Source: Phycisphaerales bacterium | Lineage (GTDB): Bacteria > Planctomycetota > Phycisphaerae > Phycisphaerales > UBA5793 | DNA: 64,000 bases | Direction of reading: 5' to 3' | NCBI GenBank assembly: GCA_020852515.1 | Contig: JADZAS010000013.1 | Coordinates: forward strand, 582,600-646,599 | Shown here: positions 34,187 to 42,505 of the stretch, one piece after another | Layout: each line of letters starts with the position of its first letter | Numbering within the stretch: the first letter of the stretch is position 1 | Notes under the pieces: generated by a model | What the model was told of the DNA's origin: nothing | What the model saw: only the letters and a program-made list of their open reading frames with translations | The model's database searches: none | Translations under genes and position numbers: made by a program

Positions 34187-35167
34187 GTGTCGATCTCGAA
34201 GATGAAACGCATTCTCATCACCGGCGGAGCCGGGTTTCTCGGCTCGCACCTGTGCGACCGGCTCGTCGCCCAGGGCCACGACGTCATCTGTCTCGACAAC
34301 TTCTTCACCAGCCAGAAGATCAACATCTCCCATCTGCTGGGCAAGCCCAACTTCGAACTCATCCGCCACGACGTCACCCACCCCATCTGGCTTGAGGTCG
34401 ATGAGATCTACAACATGGCCTGCCCGGCCAGCCCGATCCACTACCAGTGGAACCCGATCAAGACAATGAAGACCAGCGTGATCGGGATCATCAACGTGCT
34501 GGGCATGGCCAAGCGCACCCGCGCCAAGGTGCTGCACGCTTCGACGAGCGAGGTCTACGGCGACCCGGAGGTGCACCCGCAGCCCGAGTCGTATCGCGGC
34601 AACGTCAATCCCATCGGGCCGCGCGCCTGCTACGACGAAGGCAAGCGCGCCGCCGAAACGCTCTGCTTCGATTACCACCGATCCAACGGCCTGAACATCC
34701 GCGTCATCCGCATCTTCAATACATACGGGCCGCGCATGCATCCCTATGACGGCCGCGTGGTGTCCAACTTCATCCGCCAGGCGCTCACCGGCGAGGACAT
34801 CACCATCTACGGCGACGGAAGCCAGACGCGGTCGTTCTGCTACGTCGATGACCTCGTCGAGGGCATCATCCGCATGATGAACGGGCCGGATGATTTCATC
34901 GGCCCGGTCAACCTCGGCAACCCAAACGAGTTCACCATCAAACAACTCGCCGAGATGGTGGTCGAGATGACGGGCACGCGCTCGAAGATCATCTACGAGG
35001 ACCTGCCTGCGGATGACCCGACGCAGCGTCAGCCGGTGATCGATCTGGCGAAGGACAAGCTTGGCTGGGAGCCAAAGATTCAGTTGCGCGAAGGACTCGG
35101 CAAAACCATCGAGTACTTCAAGGGCGTGGACCTGGCGCAGTTCCGCGTGCCGACGCCCAACGGGTGA
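34187..35167 (+). CDS. UDP-glucuronate decarboxylase (UDP-xylose synthase)
   Basis: This 326-residue extended short-chain dehydrogenase converts UDP-glucuronate to UDP-xylose. The NAD motif is [10 protein letters not shown] (about 12-21), the catalytic YDEGK (Tyr-x3-Lys) follows the STSEVYGDP Ser/Thr segment, and UXS-specific features [17 protein letters not shown] and [10 protein letters not shown] are present. I prefer GTG 34187, with ggag 7 bases upstream. ATG 34202 lies 15 bases further in and loses only five residues. Together with the dehydrogenase at 43524 it could form a UDP-Glc to UDP-Xyl route, inferred from family roles. Confidence 0.92.
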   Translation: MSISKMKRILITGGAGFLGSHLCDRLVAQGHDVICLDNFFTSQKINISHLLGKPNFELIRHDVTHPIWLEVDEIYNMACPASPIHYQWNPIKTMKTSVIGIINVLGMAKRTRAKVLHASTSEVYGDPEVHPQPESYRGNVNPIGPRACYDEGKRAAETLCFDYHRSNGLNIRVIRIFNTYGPRMHPYDGRVVSNFIRQALTGEDITIYGDGSQTRSFCYVDDLVEGIIRMMNGPDDFIGPVNLGNPNEFTIKQLAEMVVEMTGTRSKIIYEDLPADDPTQRQPVIDLAKDKLGWEPKIQLREGLGKTIEYFKGVDLAQFRVPTPNG

Positions 35168-35226
35168 GGGCGAGCCGGCAGTGAAGGTCGGGGGCCCATT
35201 GCGCAGGCCGCCGCACGACGCATCGT

Positions 35227-36000
35227 TCAACGAGCCGAAGGCAAGCGCAGCACCGCGCCCGCGCCCGCAGCGGCTTCATCGACGTGCCCTGCAACCGTCC
35301 GCCCGTCAATGTCGACAACGGCGTGCAGATGCACTGCGGTGGCGTGGTGCGTCATGACGCCGGCTGCGTCGGGCGCGTAGAAGCCGACGATGACCGCCCG
35401 CCCCGGCGCCGGGCTCGACCAGACCCACGGCTGGGCGTCGATCGTCGCCGGATCAACCGCGCTGGGGCAATAGCCGTTGACGACGTGCAGATCGACGCGG
35501 ATCGCATCGCCTTCGATCACAAACGGAAACGGCTTGCTCGTGTCGATTCCCATGTCGCGCGCCGCGGCTTTGATGGACGACTCGAGCGCGGCTCCTTCGA
35601 TGGTCGTTGTCACTGGAACCGACTCCCAGCTGGCAATATGCGCCAGCGTCAGAAGCGTGGCCTGATCGTGTGCGAGCGGCGCCGGCCCGCTCACATCCAC
35701 GCCTTCATGCGCCACCCGGGCGACCCAGACCGATCCATCCACGATCGTGACTTCGCCCGTCAGGCCTTCCAGCGCGCCCACGCCATAGGCATGCGGCGCG
35801 GCGACGGCATCCGTCAGGCGGATGCGAGGCTCGGTCTGTCCTTCGCGCATGACCTGCCGCATGGCGCCGTATTGCGCCACGCTGGTGGTGCGGGTCGTGC
35901 AGCCGCCAGGCACGGCCGCGGCTGCGAGGATGCAGACAGCACTGCAAAACCGGAAGAGCAAAAGCGAAGGCGAGGGAGCGCTGGAGGCGAGATTGTTCAT
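35227..36000 (-). CDS. Acetolactate decarboxylase-like lipoprotein
   Basis: This 257-residue protein has a lipoprotein signal (lipobox VPGGC, Cys34). The mature part matches the alpha-acetolactate decarboxylase family (BudA/AlsD), which turns acetolactate into acetoin: GVGALEGLTGEVTIVDGSVW near residue 85, TTIEGAALESSIK, and the zinc-ligand cluster HLHAVVDIDGRTVAGHVDE with His-x-His and a later His. Location outside the cytoplasm is unusual for catabolism of acetolactate, though secreted forms exist in Brevibacillus. No acetolactate synthase is adjacent. ATG 36000 is preferred over 36009 because ggag lies 10 bases upstream. Confidence 0.8.
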   Translation of the reverse strand: MNNLASSAPSPSLLLFRFCSAVCILAAAAVPGGCTTRTTSVAQYGAMRQVMREGQTEPRIRLTDAVAAPHAYGVGALEGLTGEVTIVDGSVWVARVAHEGVDVSGPAPLAHDQATLLTLAHIASWESVPVTTTIEGAALESSIKAAARDMGIDTSKPFPFVIEGDAIRVDLHVVNGYCPSAVDPATIDAQPWVWSSPAPGRAVIVGFYAPDAAGVMTHHATAVHLHAVVDIDGRTVAGHVDEAAAGAGAVLRLPSAR

Positions 36001-36064
36001 GCGTGTCATACTCCGCTGAAACCATCCACGTTGCACGATCGCGCGAAGATCCTGCTGCGCGCCG

Positions 36065-37051
36065 TCACACCAGATCCGGCCGGGGATGCGGGTGCATCCA
36101 GCGCTGCCAGAACATCTTCAGGGCTGGATCGTCGAGGCCTTGGAACGGCACGATCGTGTGCCCCTCCGGCCCGACGAGTTCGGCGGCGACCATGTCGTTG
36201 AGGCCGACGCGCATTGAGTAGATGTAGACGGTGGAGTCGAGAATGCTCCAGCGCCGACCCTTCCAGTCGGAGTAGACACCCATGCCCAGCACGGGCGCCC
36301 GCGCTTCGGAAACATGCACGCCGTGGGCTCGGAGAAGTTGCACGCCAAACGCCGCCACCCCGACGGCCAGGCAGGCCGTGACGATGAAGTCGCCGCGCAT
36401 GGCGCTACTGATCATCAACCACAGAAAGAACAAGACGAATACAACCTGGATCCAGTATTGCCGAGACCGGCGCGACATGCCGCCGAGCATCCGCTCCGGC
36501 TCGACAAAGGCGTCGTCCAGCGGAATCGCCTGGACCGGGTTGCTCACCTCGTGTTGGAGAATGACCAGCGCCGGCGGGAGGCCGGCGCTTCGCAGCAGTT
36601 CCTGGAACCGATGCCGCCAGCGCTGATCGGCGCGGCCGGTGAGCCAGTGGTACCGGCACAGCCCGCCGACTTCCAGCAGCGCCCCGCGCACCACGGATGA
36701 GCGATCATCAGGGTCGAGCGGCGTCTGGGTGTGAATGCGCCAATCCTCGCGCCATTGGCGGCGGCGCCGGATCATGCCGGGAATCACGAGCAGTGCAAAA
36801 AAGGCGGACTGCGCGACAATGATCCCAACCACGCTCGGAGTGATGCCGGAGCCGCGCACCCAGTGCACCAGCATCACGCCTCCGGTCATTCCGGCGAGCA
36901 CGAAGCCAGCCATGCGGATGCCGCCGACGAGGTTGTTGGAGTAAGCGAGCGTCGTGGAACCGGACTGGGACTTGACGACGACGACCGGCGGCGGGGCTGC
37001 AGGTGCCGCGTCGGCCGCCACGCCAGTGTGCCGGGCAAGCGCTTCAGTCAT
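36065..37051 (-). CDS. Four-helix membrane protein with HPHPRP C-terminus
   Basis: This 328-residue protein of unknown function has a Pro/Val-rich start and four predicted transmembrane helices in two pairs (about 45-65, 72-94, 200-220 and 224-243). The intervening cytoplasmic loop has SRSYW-like SRRSRQYW and a RYHWLTGRADQRWRHR segment. The soluble C-terminal domain ends FWQRWMHPHPRPDLV; the gene ending at 58709 ends LWQRWNHPHPRPEL and aligns over the whole C-terminal half, so the two are paralogues. ATG 37051 has TACAAT 8 bases upstream; an in-frame start at 37102 is unlikely. Confidence 0.72.
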   Translation of the reverse strand: MTEALARHTGVAADAAPAAPPPVVVVKSQSGSTTLAYSNNLVGGIRMAGFVLAGMTGGVMLVHWVRGSGITPSVVGIIVAQSAFFALLVIPGMIRRRRQWREDWRIHTQTPLDPDDRSSVVRGALLEVGGLCRYHWLTGRADQRWRHRFQELLRSAGLPPALVILQHEVSNPVQAIPLDDAFVEPERMLGGMSRRSRQYWIQVVFVLFFLWLMISSAMRGDFIVTACLAVGVAAFGVQLLRAHGVHVSEARAPVLGMGVYSDWKGRRWSILDSTVYIYSMRVGLNDMVAAELVGPEGHTIVPFQGLDDPALKMFWQRWMHPHPRPDLV

Positions 37052-37059
37052 CGTGGGCG

Positions 37060-37065
37060 ATTGTA
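37060..37065 (-). promoter_or_regulatory. Probable -10 box before the HPHPRP membrane protein
   Basis: TACAAT on the minus strand lies 8 bases before ATG 37051, within the same ggggTACAATCGCC context found before ptsN. No -35 box or Shine-Dalgarno is clear. Confidence 0.4.
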
Positions 37066-37120
37066 CCCCGGCGCCTCGGCGCGCCGCCCGCTTCGGCTTC
37101 ACAAACCTATTCGCCGCGCC

Positions 37121-38608
37121 TCACCGGATCGTTGCCACGCTGCTCGTCGTGCACGTGGCGGCGTCTAACAACTGCAGGTAGCCGCCGCACGCGCTCGGTC
37201 CGACGCTGGCGCTAATCGTCCGCGTGCCGCGCGGTCCGGCGGCGCCGCGATAGGCCACGCGCAGTTGCGATGCGCCCAGACCCAGAACTGTGCCGGCGCA
37301 CGGGCTGCCGGGCCGGATGACGTATGACCCGAGTTCCGCGGCGAAGATGAGCCCGACCTGCGCGTTGGGCGTGGCGCCGCACCAGGTGATCATCATCGCG
37401 CCGCCATCGGGGCAAGTGGCGTCCACCGCCAGCGCCAGCTGCGGCACCTGCAGCAGCACGGAGATCGAGGGTGTGTCACCAAAGTTGCGGCAGGTGATGA
37501 GCAGGTCGTCGAAGCCATCTTCATTCAGATCCGCCGCGACGATGCCCGTCGGCTGCGGGCCGGCGGCAAACTCGACGCGCGGCATGAGCGCGCCGCTGCC
37601 GTCGCCGGCGTTGAGGAACACCTCCGCCCCGGTGCTGTCGCCGGTGGCGACGCAGACATCGATGTACCCGTCGCGGTTGAGATCGGTCGCCGCGACGCCC
37701 GACACCGTGCCGCCGGTGGCGTAAGGCGTGTTGCTCGAGAAGCCGTTTACGCCGTTGCTGATGCACACGATGATGCGGTTGTTGTACTGCTCGGCCGTGA
37801 CGACGTCATCGATCCCGTCGCCGTTGATGTCGCCGGCTGCGACGGCATGTTTGAGCGCCGAGCCGCCGGTGCTCGCGTACACGGTGAACTGGCCGGCGCC
37901 GTCACCCTGCAGCACCGTCACGCCGGAGTAGTGCGAGATGGCCAGATCTGCCTTGCCGTCGCGGTTGAAATCTCCCTTGCACATGTCAGTGGCGAGCAGG
38001 CCGGCCGCGGCGGGAATGTGCGCCGCGGGCTCGAAGGTGCCGTCGCCGTGGCCGAGAAAGACCGTGGCGCCGTGCGTGACGTTGTTGGCAATGACGAGGT
38101 CATCCATGCCATCGCCGTTCCAGTCTCCGGCAACGGCAGCGACGGGAAAGCGGCCGGCGGTGAGGCTGGCCATCAACGCGAACGCGCCGCCGCCGCTGCC
38201 GCGATAGACGTGCACCGCTGTATCCGCGTTGCCCCCGACGGTGCCGACGATGTCGCGATGCTGGTCGCGATTAAAATCGCCCGAGGCCAGACCCCACCAG
38301 TGGAGCGTGTTACCGAAGTCGGTGTTATCGACGAGCGCGCCCGATCCATCGCCGAAGAGAACGGTGATGAGGCCCGGGCTGCTGTCGGTGCCCCACATCG
38401 ACACGACGGCGTCGAGATGTCCGTCGCGATTGAAGTCATCGCTCTGGATGCGGCGCGGCTCGCTGTTGGAGGCCTCGTACGAAACCATCGGCTCGAACGA
38501 GATGTGCGGCGTCTGTCCGAGCGCCGGCGCGGCAATCAGCAGCAGGCAAGCGACGAGATGCACGGGCTCGTGGTTGATCGCGGCGAATGGAATCGGTTTG
38601 CGGATCAT
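37121..38608 (-). CDS. Exported VCBS/FG-GAP repeat protein with shared C-terminal module
   Basis: This 495-residue protein has a signal peptide (about 1-32, ending ALGQ). Seven VCBS-type repeats, each with a calcium-binding D-x-N-x-D-G-x-x-D core, follow: DFNRDGHLDAVVS, DFNRDQHRDIVG, DWNGDGMDDLVIA, DFNRDGKADLAIS, DINGDGIDDVVTA, DLNRDGYIDVCVA and DLNEDGFDDLLIT, forming a propeller. The last 100 residues are the recurrent module (DATCPDGG, GATPNAQ, CAGTVLGLG, CGGYLQLLDAATC). It is probably on the cell surface. ATG 38608 has ggag 8 bases upstream. Confidence 0.87.
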   Translation of the reverse strand: MIRKPIPFAAINHEPVHLVACLLLIAAPALGQTPHISFEPMVSYEASNSEPRRIQSDDFNRDGHLDAVVSMWGTDSSPGLITVLFGDGSGALVDNTDFGNTLHWWGLASGDFNRDQHRDIVGTVGGNADTAVHVYRGSGGGAFALMASLTAGRFPVAAVAGDWNGDGMDDLVIANNVTHGATVFLGHGDGTFEPAAHIPAAAGLLATDMCKGDFNRDGKADLAISHYSGVTVLQGDGAGQFTVYASTGGSALKHAVAAGDINGDGIDDVVTAEQYNNRIIVCISNGVNGFSSNTPYATGGTVSGVAATDLNRDGYIDVCVATGDSTGAEVFLNAGDGSGALMPRVEFAAGPQPTGIVAADLNEDGFDDLLITCRNFGDTPSISVLLQVPQLALAVDATCPDGGAMMITWCGATPNAQVGLIFAAELGSYVIRPGSPCAGTVLGLGASQLRVAYRGAAGPRGTRTISASVGPSACGGYLQLLDAATCTTSSVATIR

Positions 38609-38778
38609 GGCGTTCACTCCACAGCAGCCGGCGCGCAACGCAGCACCATCTGCCGGAATGTTAACGCCGCGATTGCCGCCGCCTTGCATCGCCGCACGCC
38701 GGCGCCTCTCAATCAGCGCATGGCGCGGCCATGCAGCGCCGAAACGGGGCGGTTTCCCTGATCAATCCGGGGCGGCGA

Positions 38779-39906
38779 TCAGCCTTTGAGCGCATCGGGA
38801 TTGAGCCCCTTGAGATCATCTGCGATAAACAGGCCGTCCTTGCGGATCACCTCGCCGTCGAAGGCAATCGTGCCGCCGCCGTAATCGGGCCGCTGGATCA
38901 TCACCATGTCCCAGTGGATCTCCGACGAGTTGCCGTTGCTCGCTTCGTCGTAGCACCGGCCGGGCGTGAGGTGGATCGAGCCGGAGATCTTCTCATCAAA
39001 GAGAATGTCCTTCATTGGATGCATGATGTACGGGTTGAAGCCGATGGCGAATTCCCCGACGTATCGCGCGCCGTCATCGGTGTCGAGGATCGAATTCAGC
39101 TTGGCGGTCTTGTCGCGGGCCCTGGCGTCGACCACCTTGCCCTTCTCGAAAGTGAGGCGGATGTTGTCGAACGTCAGGCCGTTGTAGAGCGTGGCGCAGT
39201 TGTACTGGATGACGCCGTTGATGCTATCGCGCACCGGCGCGGTGAAGCACTCGCCGTCCGGAATGTTGCGCCGGCCGCAGCAGGGAATGGCGGGAATGTC
39301 CTTGATCGAGAACTTCAGATCCGTCTCGCCCGGCCCCTTGAGATGGACCTTGTCAGTTCGGTTCATGCGGTCGCGCAGCTTCAGGCAGGCCGATTCCATG
39401 CGCGAATAGTCGAGCGTACACACGTCGAAATAGAAGTCTTCAAACTGCTCCGTGCTCATCTGGGCAAGTTGCGCCATGCTCGGCGTGGGCCAGCGGAGCA
39501 CGCACCAGCGCGTGTGGTTGACGCGCTGCTCAAAGTGCACGGGCTTGGCGTACAGCCTGCCGACCTTCTTCATCTGGTCGTCGTCGATGTCGGAGGCTTC
39601 GCTGACGTTCTGCGAGCCTCGCAGGCCGAGATACGCCGCCATCTTCTCCATGCGGTTGCGGTCGTAGCCGGCCCAGGTTGTGAGCTGTTCGTCGCCGGCC
39701 GTGCGGTTGAGTTCGCGCATGATGCGGCCGTTGCGGATGGCCACGTGCGGGTGCCCGCCGCGCCGCCGGGCGGCGCGGATGGACGCGATGATCATCTCCT
39801 CGGGCAGGTCGAAGGCCTCGATGAGGATGTGCTCGCCCTTGTGCAGGTCGGTCGAGAAGTTGATGAGCAGGTCGGCGAGTCGGGTGTAGCGAGGGTCGGC
39901 GAGCAT
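38779..39906 (-). CDS. M29 family aminopeptidase
   Basis: This 375-residue metalloaminopeptidase is of the thermophilic aminopeptidase T/AmpS family. The family segment [19 protein letters not shown] is split around residue 222, and later [10 protein letters not shown], the metal-binding [10 protein letters not shown] and SEIHWDMVM supply Glu, His and Asp ligands. It is complete, without a signal peptide, so cytoplasmic. The Shine-Dalgarno (gggag, 7-base spacer) is excellent. It is a lone gene divergent from the DUF433 pair. Confidence 0.88.
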   Translation of the reverse strand: MLADPRYTRLADLLINFSTDLHKGEHILIEAFDLPEEMIIASIRAARRRGGHPHVAIRNGRIMRELNRTAGDEQLTTWAGYDRNRMEKMAAYLGLRGSQNVSEASDIDDDQMKKVGRLYAKPVHFEQRVNHTRWCVLRWPTPSMAQLAQMSTEQFEDFYFDVCTLDYSRMESACLKLRDRMNRTDKVHLKGPGETDLKFSIKDIPAIPCCGRRNIPDGECFTAPVRDSINGVIQYNCATLYNGLTFDNIRLTFEKGKVVDARARDKTAKLNSILDTDDGARYVGEFAIGFNPYIMHPMKDILFDEKISGSIHLTPGRCYDEASNGNSSEIHWDMVMIQRPDYGGGTIAFDGEVIRKDGLFIADDLKGLNPDALKG

Positions 39907-40045
39907 GGCTTTTCTCCCTTGATAAGCGGCGAGCGCGGCGAGGGCTGTCGAAGCGTCAGGATATGCGCGCTGTTTAGCCGCGACCCAAAGGCTCTGCGCA
40001 GGGGATCGCGTCCGGCGAATCGGAGGCTACCAGACTCGCCGGGCC

Positions 40046-40051
40046 TAGGAT
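40046..40051 (+). promoter_or_regulatory. Possible -10 box before the DUF433 gene
   Basis: TAGGAT ends 5 bases before ATG 40057. Its AGGA could alternatively serve as a Shine-Dalgarno with a 6-base spacer, so the two readings cannot be separated by eye. Confidence 0.35.
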
Positions 40052-40056
40052 TGGCC

Positions 40057-40308
40057 ATGGTCGATTTGCCCGCAGCCTTTCCGCGAATCGTCTCGGACCC
40101 TGCCGTGCTCCGCGGCAAGCCCTGCATCCGTGGAACGCGCCTCAGTGTCGAGTTCATTCTCGAATTGATCGCGAGCGGCGCCGGTCGAGAGGATGTGGTT
40201 CGCGCTTACCCGCAGCTCACCGTGGATGACGTAAGCGAAGCGGTGCTCTACGCGGCGAGGTTCCTGGAAAACGAAGTCGTCACTCAGTCCGCCGCCAAGG
40301 CGTCGTGA
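40057..40308 (+). CDS. DUF433 antitoxin-like protein
   Basis: This 83-residue DUF433 protein has a winged helix with RIVSDPAVLRGKPCIRGTRL, VEFILELIASG and YPQLTVDDVSEAVLYAARF. DUF433 proteins commonly pair with DUF5615 PIN-like proteins and are thought to act as VapB-like antitoxins. The stop codon overlaps an ATG that would normally start the partner gene, but that ATG is out of frame with the partner. Confidence 0.85.
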   Translation: MVDLPAAFPRIVSDPAVLRGKPCIRGTRLSVEFILELIASGAGREDVVRAYPQLTVDDVSEAVLYAARFLENEVVTQSAAKAS

Positions 40309-40357
40309 TGCTCCGACGATTCAGCTGCTCGCAGACGAGAACATCCATTCCGAAGTT

Positions 40358-40690
40358 GTGGCGTTCCTGCGCGACGGCGGCTTCGATGTGCTGACGGTCT
40401 TCGACGATGAGTCGCTCAGGAGTGCCGGCGATGACATCATACTTCAGCGCGCGTTCGAAGAGAACCGCGTAGTGCTCACGCATGACGCCGACTTCGGCAC
40501 GATCGCCGTAGCAGGTTTCCGTCCGGTCGTGGGCATCGTGTTTCTACGACCGGGGCACATCGATCCAAAAAGTACCATCGAAACGCTGCGGTTCATACTT
40601 GCCGGTGATTTCGAACTGCAGCCACCGTTCGTACTGGTTGCGGTTCGCCAAGCGGAGAGTGTTCGCGTTCGCGTGAGAAGGCTCGGCTGA
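40358..40690 (+). CDS. DUF5615 PIN-like toxin, N-terminus displaced by a likely frameshift
   Basis: The homologous reading frame extends upstream to at least 40319 and encodes QLLADENIHSEVVAFLRD, with the first catalytic Asp of the PIN-like fold in LLADEN. VLTHDADFGTIA gives the second acidic cluster. No ATG, GTG or TTG lies in frame before that segment; the first conventional start is GTG 40358, which would remove the Asp. The ATG at 40308 (overlapping the DUF433 stop) is one base out of phase. Either one base has been lost between 40310 and 40324, or a non-standard start (CTG 40325 or ATT 40319) is used. A truncated product would be inactive. Confidence 0.72.
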   Translation: MAFLRDGGFDVLTVFDDESLRSAGDDIILQRAFEENRVVLTHDADFGTIAVAGFRPVVGIVFLRPGHIDPKSTIETLRFILAGDFELQPPFVLVAVRQAESVRVRVRRLG

Positions 40691-40710
40691 GCCCAACGCC
40701 GCACGCGGCT

Positions 40711-42309
40711 TTACACCGCCGAGGCGATGAGCAGGTGCCGCGCGGCGAGGCGCTGCCACTCGGCCCGCAGGCCCGCGGCGCCGACGGGGACGTTGCCCAG
40801 TTGCCGCGACTCGATCGACGCGGCGAGGCTGCCGAGATAACCCGCCTGCACGAGATCACCACCGGCGCACAGCGCCAGCGTCGCCGTCGAGAGCATCGCA
40901 TCGCCGCAACCGAGCGGATCGATGCCGATGGGACCGAGGCCGGGAATGTGATCGCTCTTGAGCCGCGCGGGCAGATCAGCCAGGCGCGGCTGGCCGGCGC
41001 TGCGACGCGAAAACGCGATCACGCCCTCAGCCCCCATCGTCACCAGCGCCGACTGCACGTTCGTGCGCTCAAGCCAGCGCCACACGACGGCGCCCAGGCC
41101 GTCGGCAAAATCGCTCATCGCTTCGCGCAGTTCATCTTCCGTCGGGCACACCAGATCCATCTGCTGCAGGCGCAGCAGGCTGGCGCGCTTGCCCGACACG
41201 TCGCCGGCCATGATGCGCACGCGCGGGCGCAGTTGCTGAATCAGCCGGTCAAGCGTCGCAGGCGTGAGTAGCCCCTGACCGAAGTCGGCGAAGATGACGC
41301 CATCGACGCCGCCATCCTGTGTCGCCGCTTCTAGCGCGAGCCGGACGAACTGCGATCGGCCGCGCTCGTCGATGGTCATGGGCCGGCCGAGGTCCACCTT
41401 CATGACCTTCTGCGCGCCGACGAGGTAGCGCTGCTTTTCGGTGATGCTCTGATCGCTCTCGATGCTGCGCACGGCGATGCCCTGGGCCCGGAGCCGCTCG
41501 ACGAAGAGCACAGCCGCATCATCGCGGTGCGGAAGCGCAGTAACCAGTTCCGCCTGCCCGCCGAGCGAAGCGATGTGCCGGCAGATGATCGCCGCCCCGC
41601 CGTCGAATGTCTGGCTCTGCAGCGGCCGCAGCGTCATTACCGGGCTCTCCGACGCCACCTCCGGCCGCTCGCAGTGGACATAGCGGTCGATGATCGGCTC
41701 GCCGATGACCACGATGCGCTTGCCCGAGAACTGGTCCACAATTCCTTCGAGCGTCGACGGCCGCAGGTCGTTGACTTCGCTGAGTTGCTCCAGGGCTCGA
41801 TCGATCGGATCGTGGTTGTTCGTCAGTGCTGCGATGAGCGCGCTCGAACTGAAGACGATGTCGCCGCTCGAGAAGACGACGCGCCCGCCGTGGCTCTCGA
41901 CGGCCTCGCGCTCAGCCAAGAAGCGCGGGTCGCGGTTGCTCTCGTACTCGCGCCCTTTGAGATAAACATCGGGCTTGACCTGGTTGATCACTTCCAGCGC
42001 GGTCGGATGCGGATCGATGTAGACCCAGTCGACGCAGTTGAGCGCGGCGAGATTCTCAGCGCGGAGGCGTTCGGGGATCAGCGGCCGGCCGGTGCCCTTG
42101 TCGATCATCCCGTCGCCGGAGATGGTGACGAGGAGGATGTCGCCGAGCCGGGCGGCGAACTCGAGGTGCCGCACGTGCCCGGGGTGGACGAGATCGAAAC
42201 AGCCGTGGCAGTGGACGATCTGCCGGCCCTGTTCGCGCGCTTCGCGGCAGCGGGCCAGCAGCGTGGGCAGGCTGAGGACTTTGCTCTGAGACGAGGCGGA
42301 CGGGGCCAT
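40711..42309 (-). CDS. hldE: Bifunctional heptose kinase/adenylyltransferase-type protein, domains in reversed order
   Basis: This 532-residue fusion has a cytidylyltransferase-like domain first (about 15-165, HCHGCFDLVHPGHVRHLEF as nucleotidyl motif) and a PfkB/ribokinase domain second (about 195-525, ending with the anion-hole GCGDAML). E. coli HldE has the kinase first. The family makes ADP-glycero-manno-heptose for lipopolysaccharide cores. No gmhA or gmhB is nearby. GATAAC 8 bases before the ATG could be a leaderless -10 box. The call is sure at family level; the precise sugar is inferred. Confidence 0.85.
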   Translation of the reverse strand: MAPSASSQSKVLSLPTLLARCREAREQGRQIVHCHGCFDLVHPGHVRHLEFAARLGDILLVTISGDGMIDKGTGRPLIPERLRAENLAALNCVDWVYIDPHPTALEVINQVKPDVYLKGREYESNRDPRFLAEREAVESHGGRVVFSSGDIVFSSSALIAALTNNHDPIDRALEQLSEVNDLRPSTLEGIVDQFSGKRIVVIGEPIIDRYVHCERPEVASESPVMTLRPLQSQTFDGGAAIICRHIASLGGQAELVTALPHRDDAAVLFVERLRAQGIAVRSIESDQSITEKQRYLVGAQKVMKVDLGRPMTIDERGRSQFVRLALEAATQDGGVDGVIFADFGQGLLTPATLDRLIQQLRPRVRIMAGDVSGKRASLLRLQQMDLVCPTEDELREAMSDFADGLGAVVWRWLERTNVQSALVTMGAEGVIAFSRRSAGQPRLADLPARLKSDHIPGLGPIGIDPLGCGDAMLSTATLALCAGGDLVQAGYLGSLAASIESRQLGNVPVGAAGLRAEWQRLAARHLLIASAV

Positions 42310-42360
42310 TGCCGTCTGTTATCGGCCCGCGCCGGGCGGAGGATGCAGTTTCGCAGACCC

Positions 42361-42378
42361 GCCGCTTGCGGCTTCGCG
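42361..42378. repeat. 18-base hairpin-forming repeat, copy 2
   Basis: Identical to 12021-12038 (gccgcttgcggcttcgcg). Here it lies in the divergent gap between hldE and the epimerase gene, so a pure terminator role does not explain both sites. Confidence 0.5.
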
Positions 42379-42505
42379 CGCGGCGCGCTCAAGTCGCCAA
42401 TGGAATTCGCATGTCCGCCCTGGCAATAGCCGATAACACCGCACGGGCGGAGAACGACTTTCCCGCTCGCAAGCACCAGACGATTCTGCAGATTCGGAGC
42501 CTCAC

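Noticed and set aside
33947..35230. Upstream extension of the SRPBCC frame to 35230
   Set aside because: The extension is antisense to the UDP-glucuronate decarboxylase and shows no homology; GTG 33946 has a good Shine-Dalgarno.
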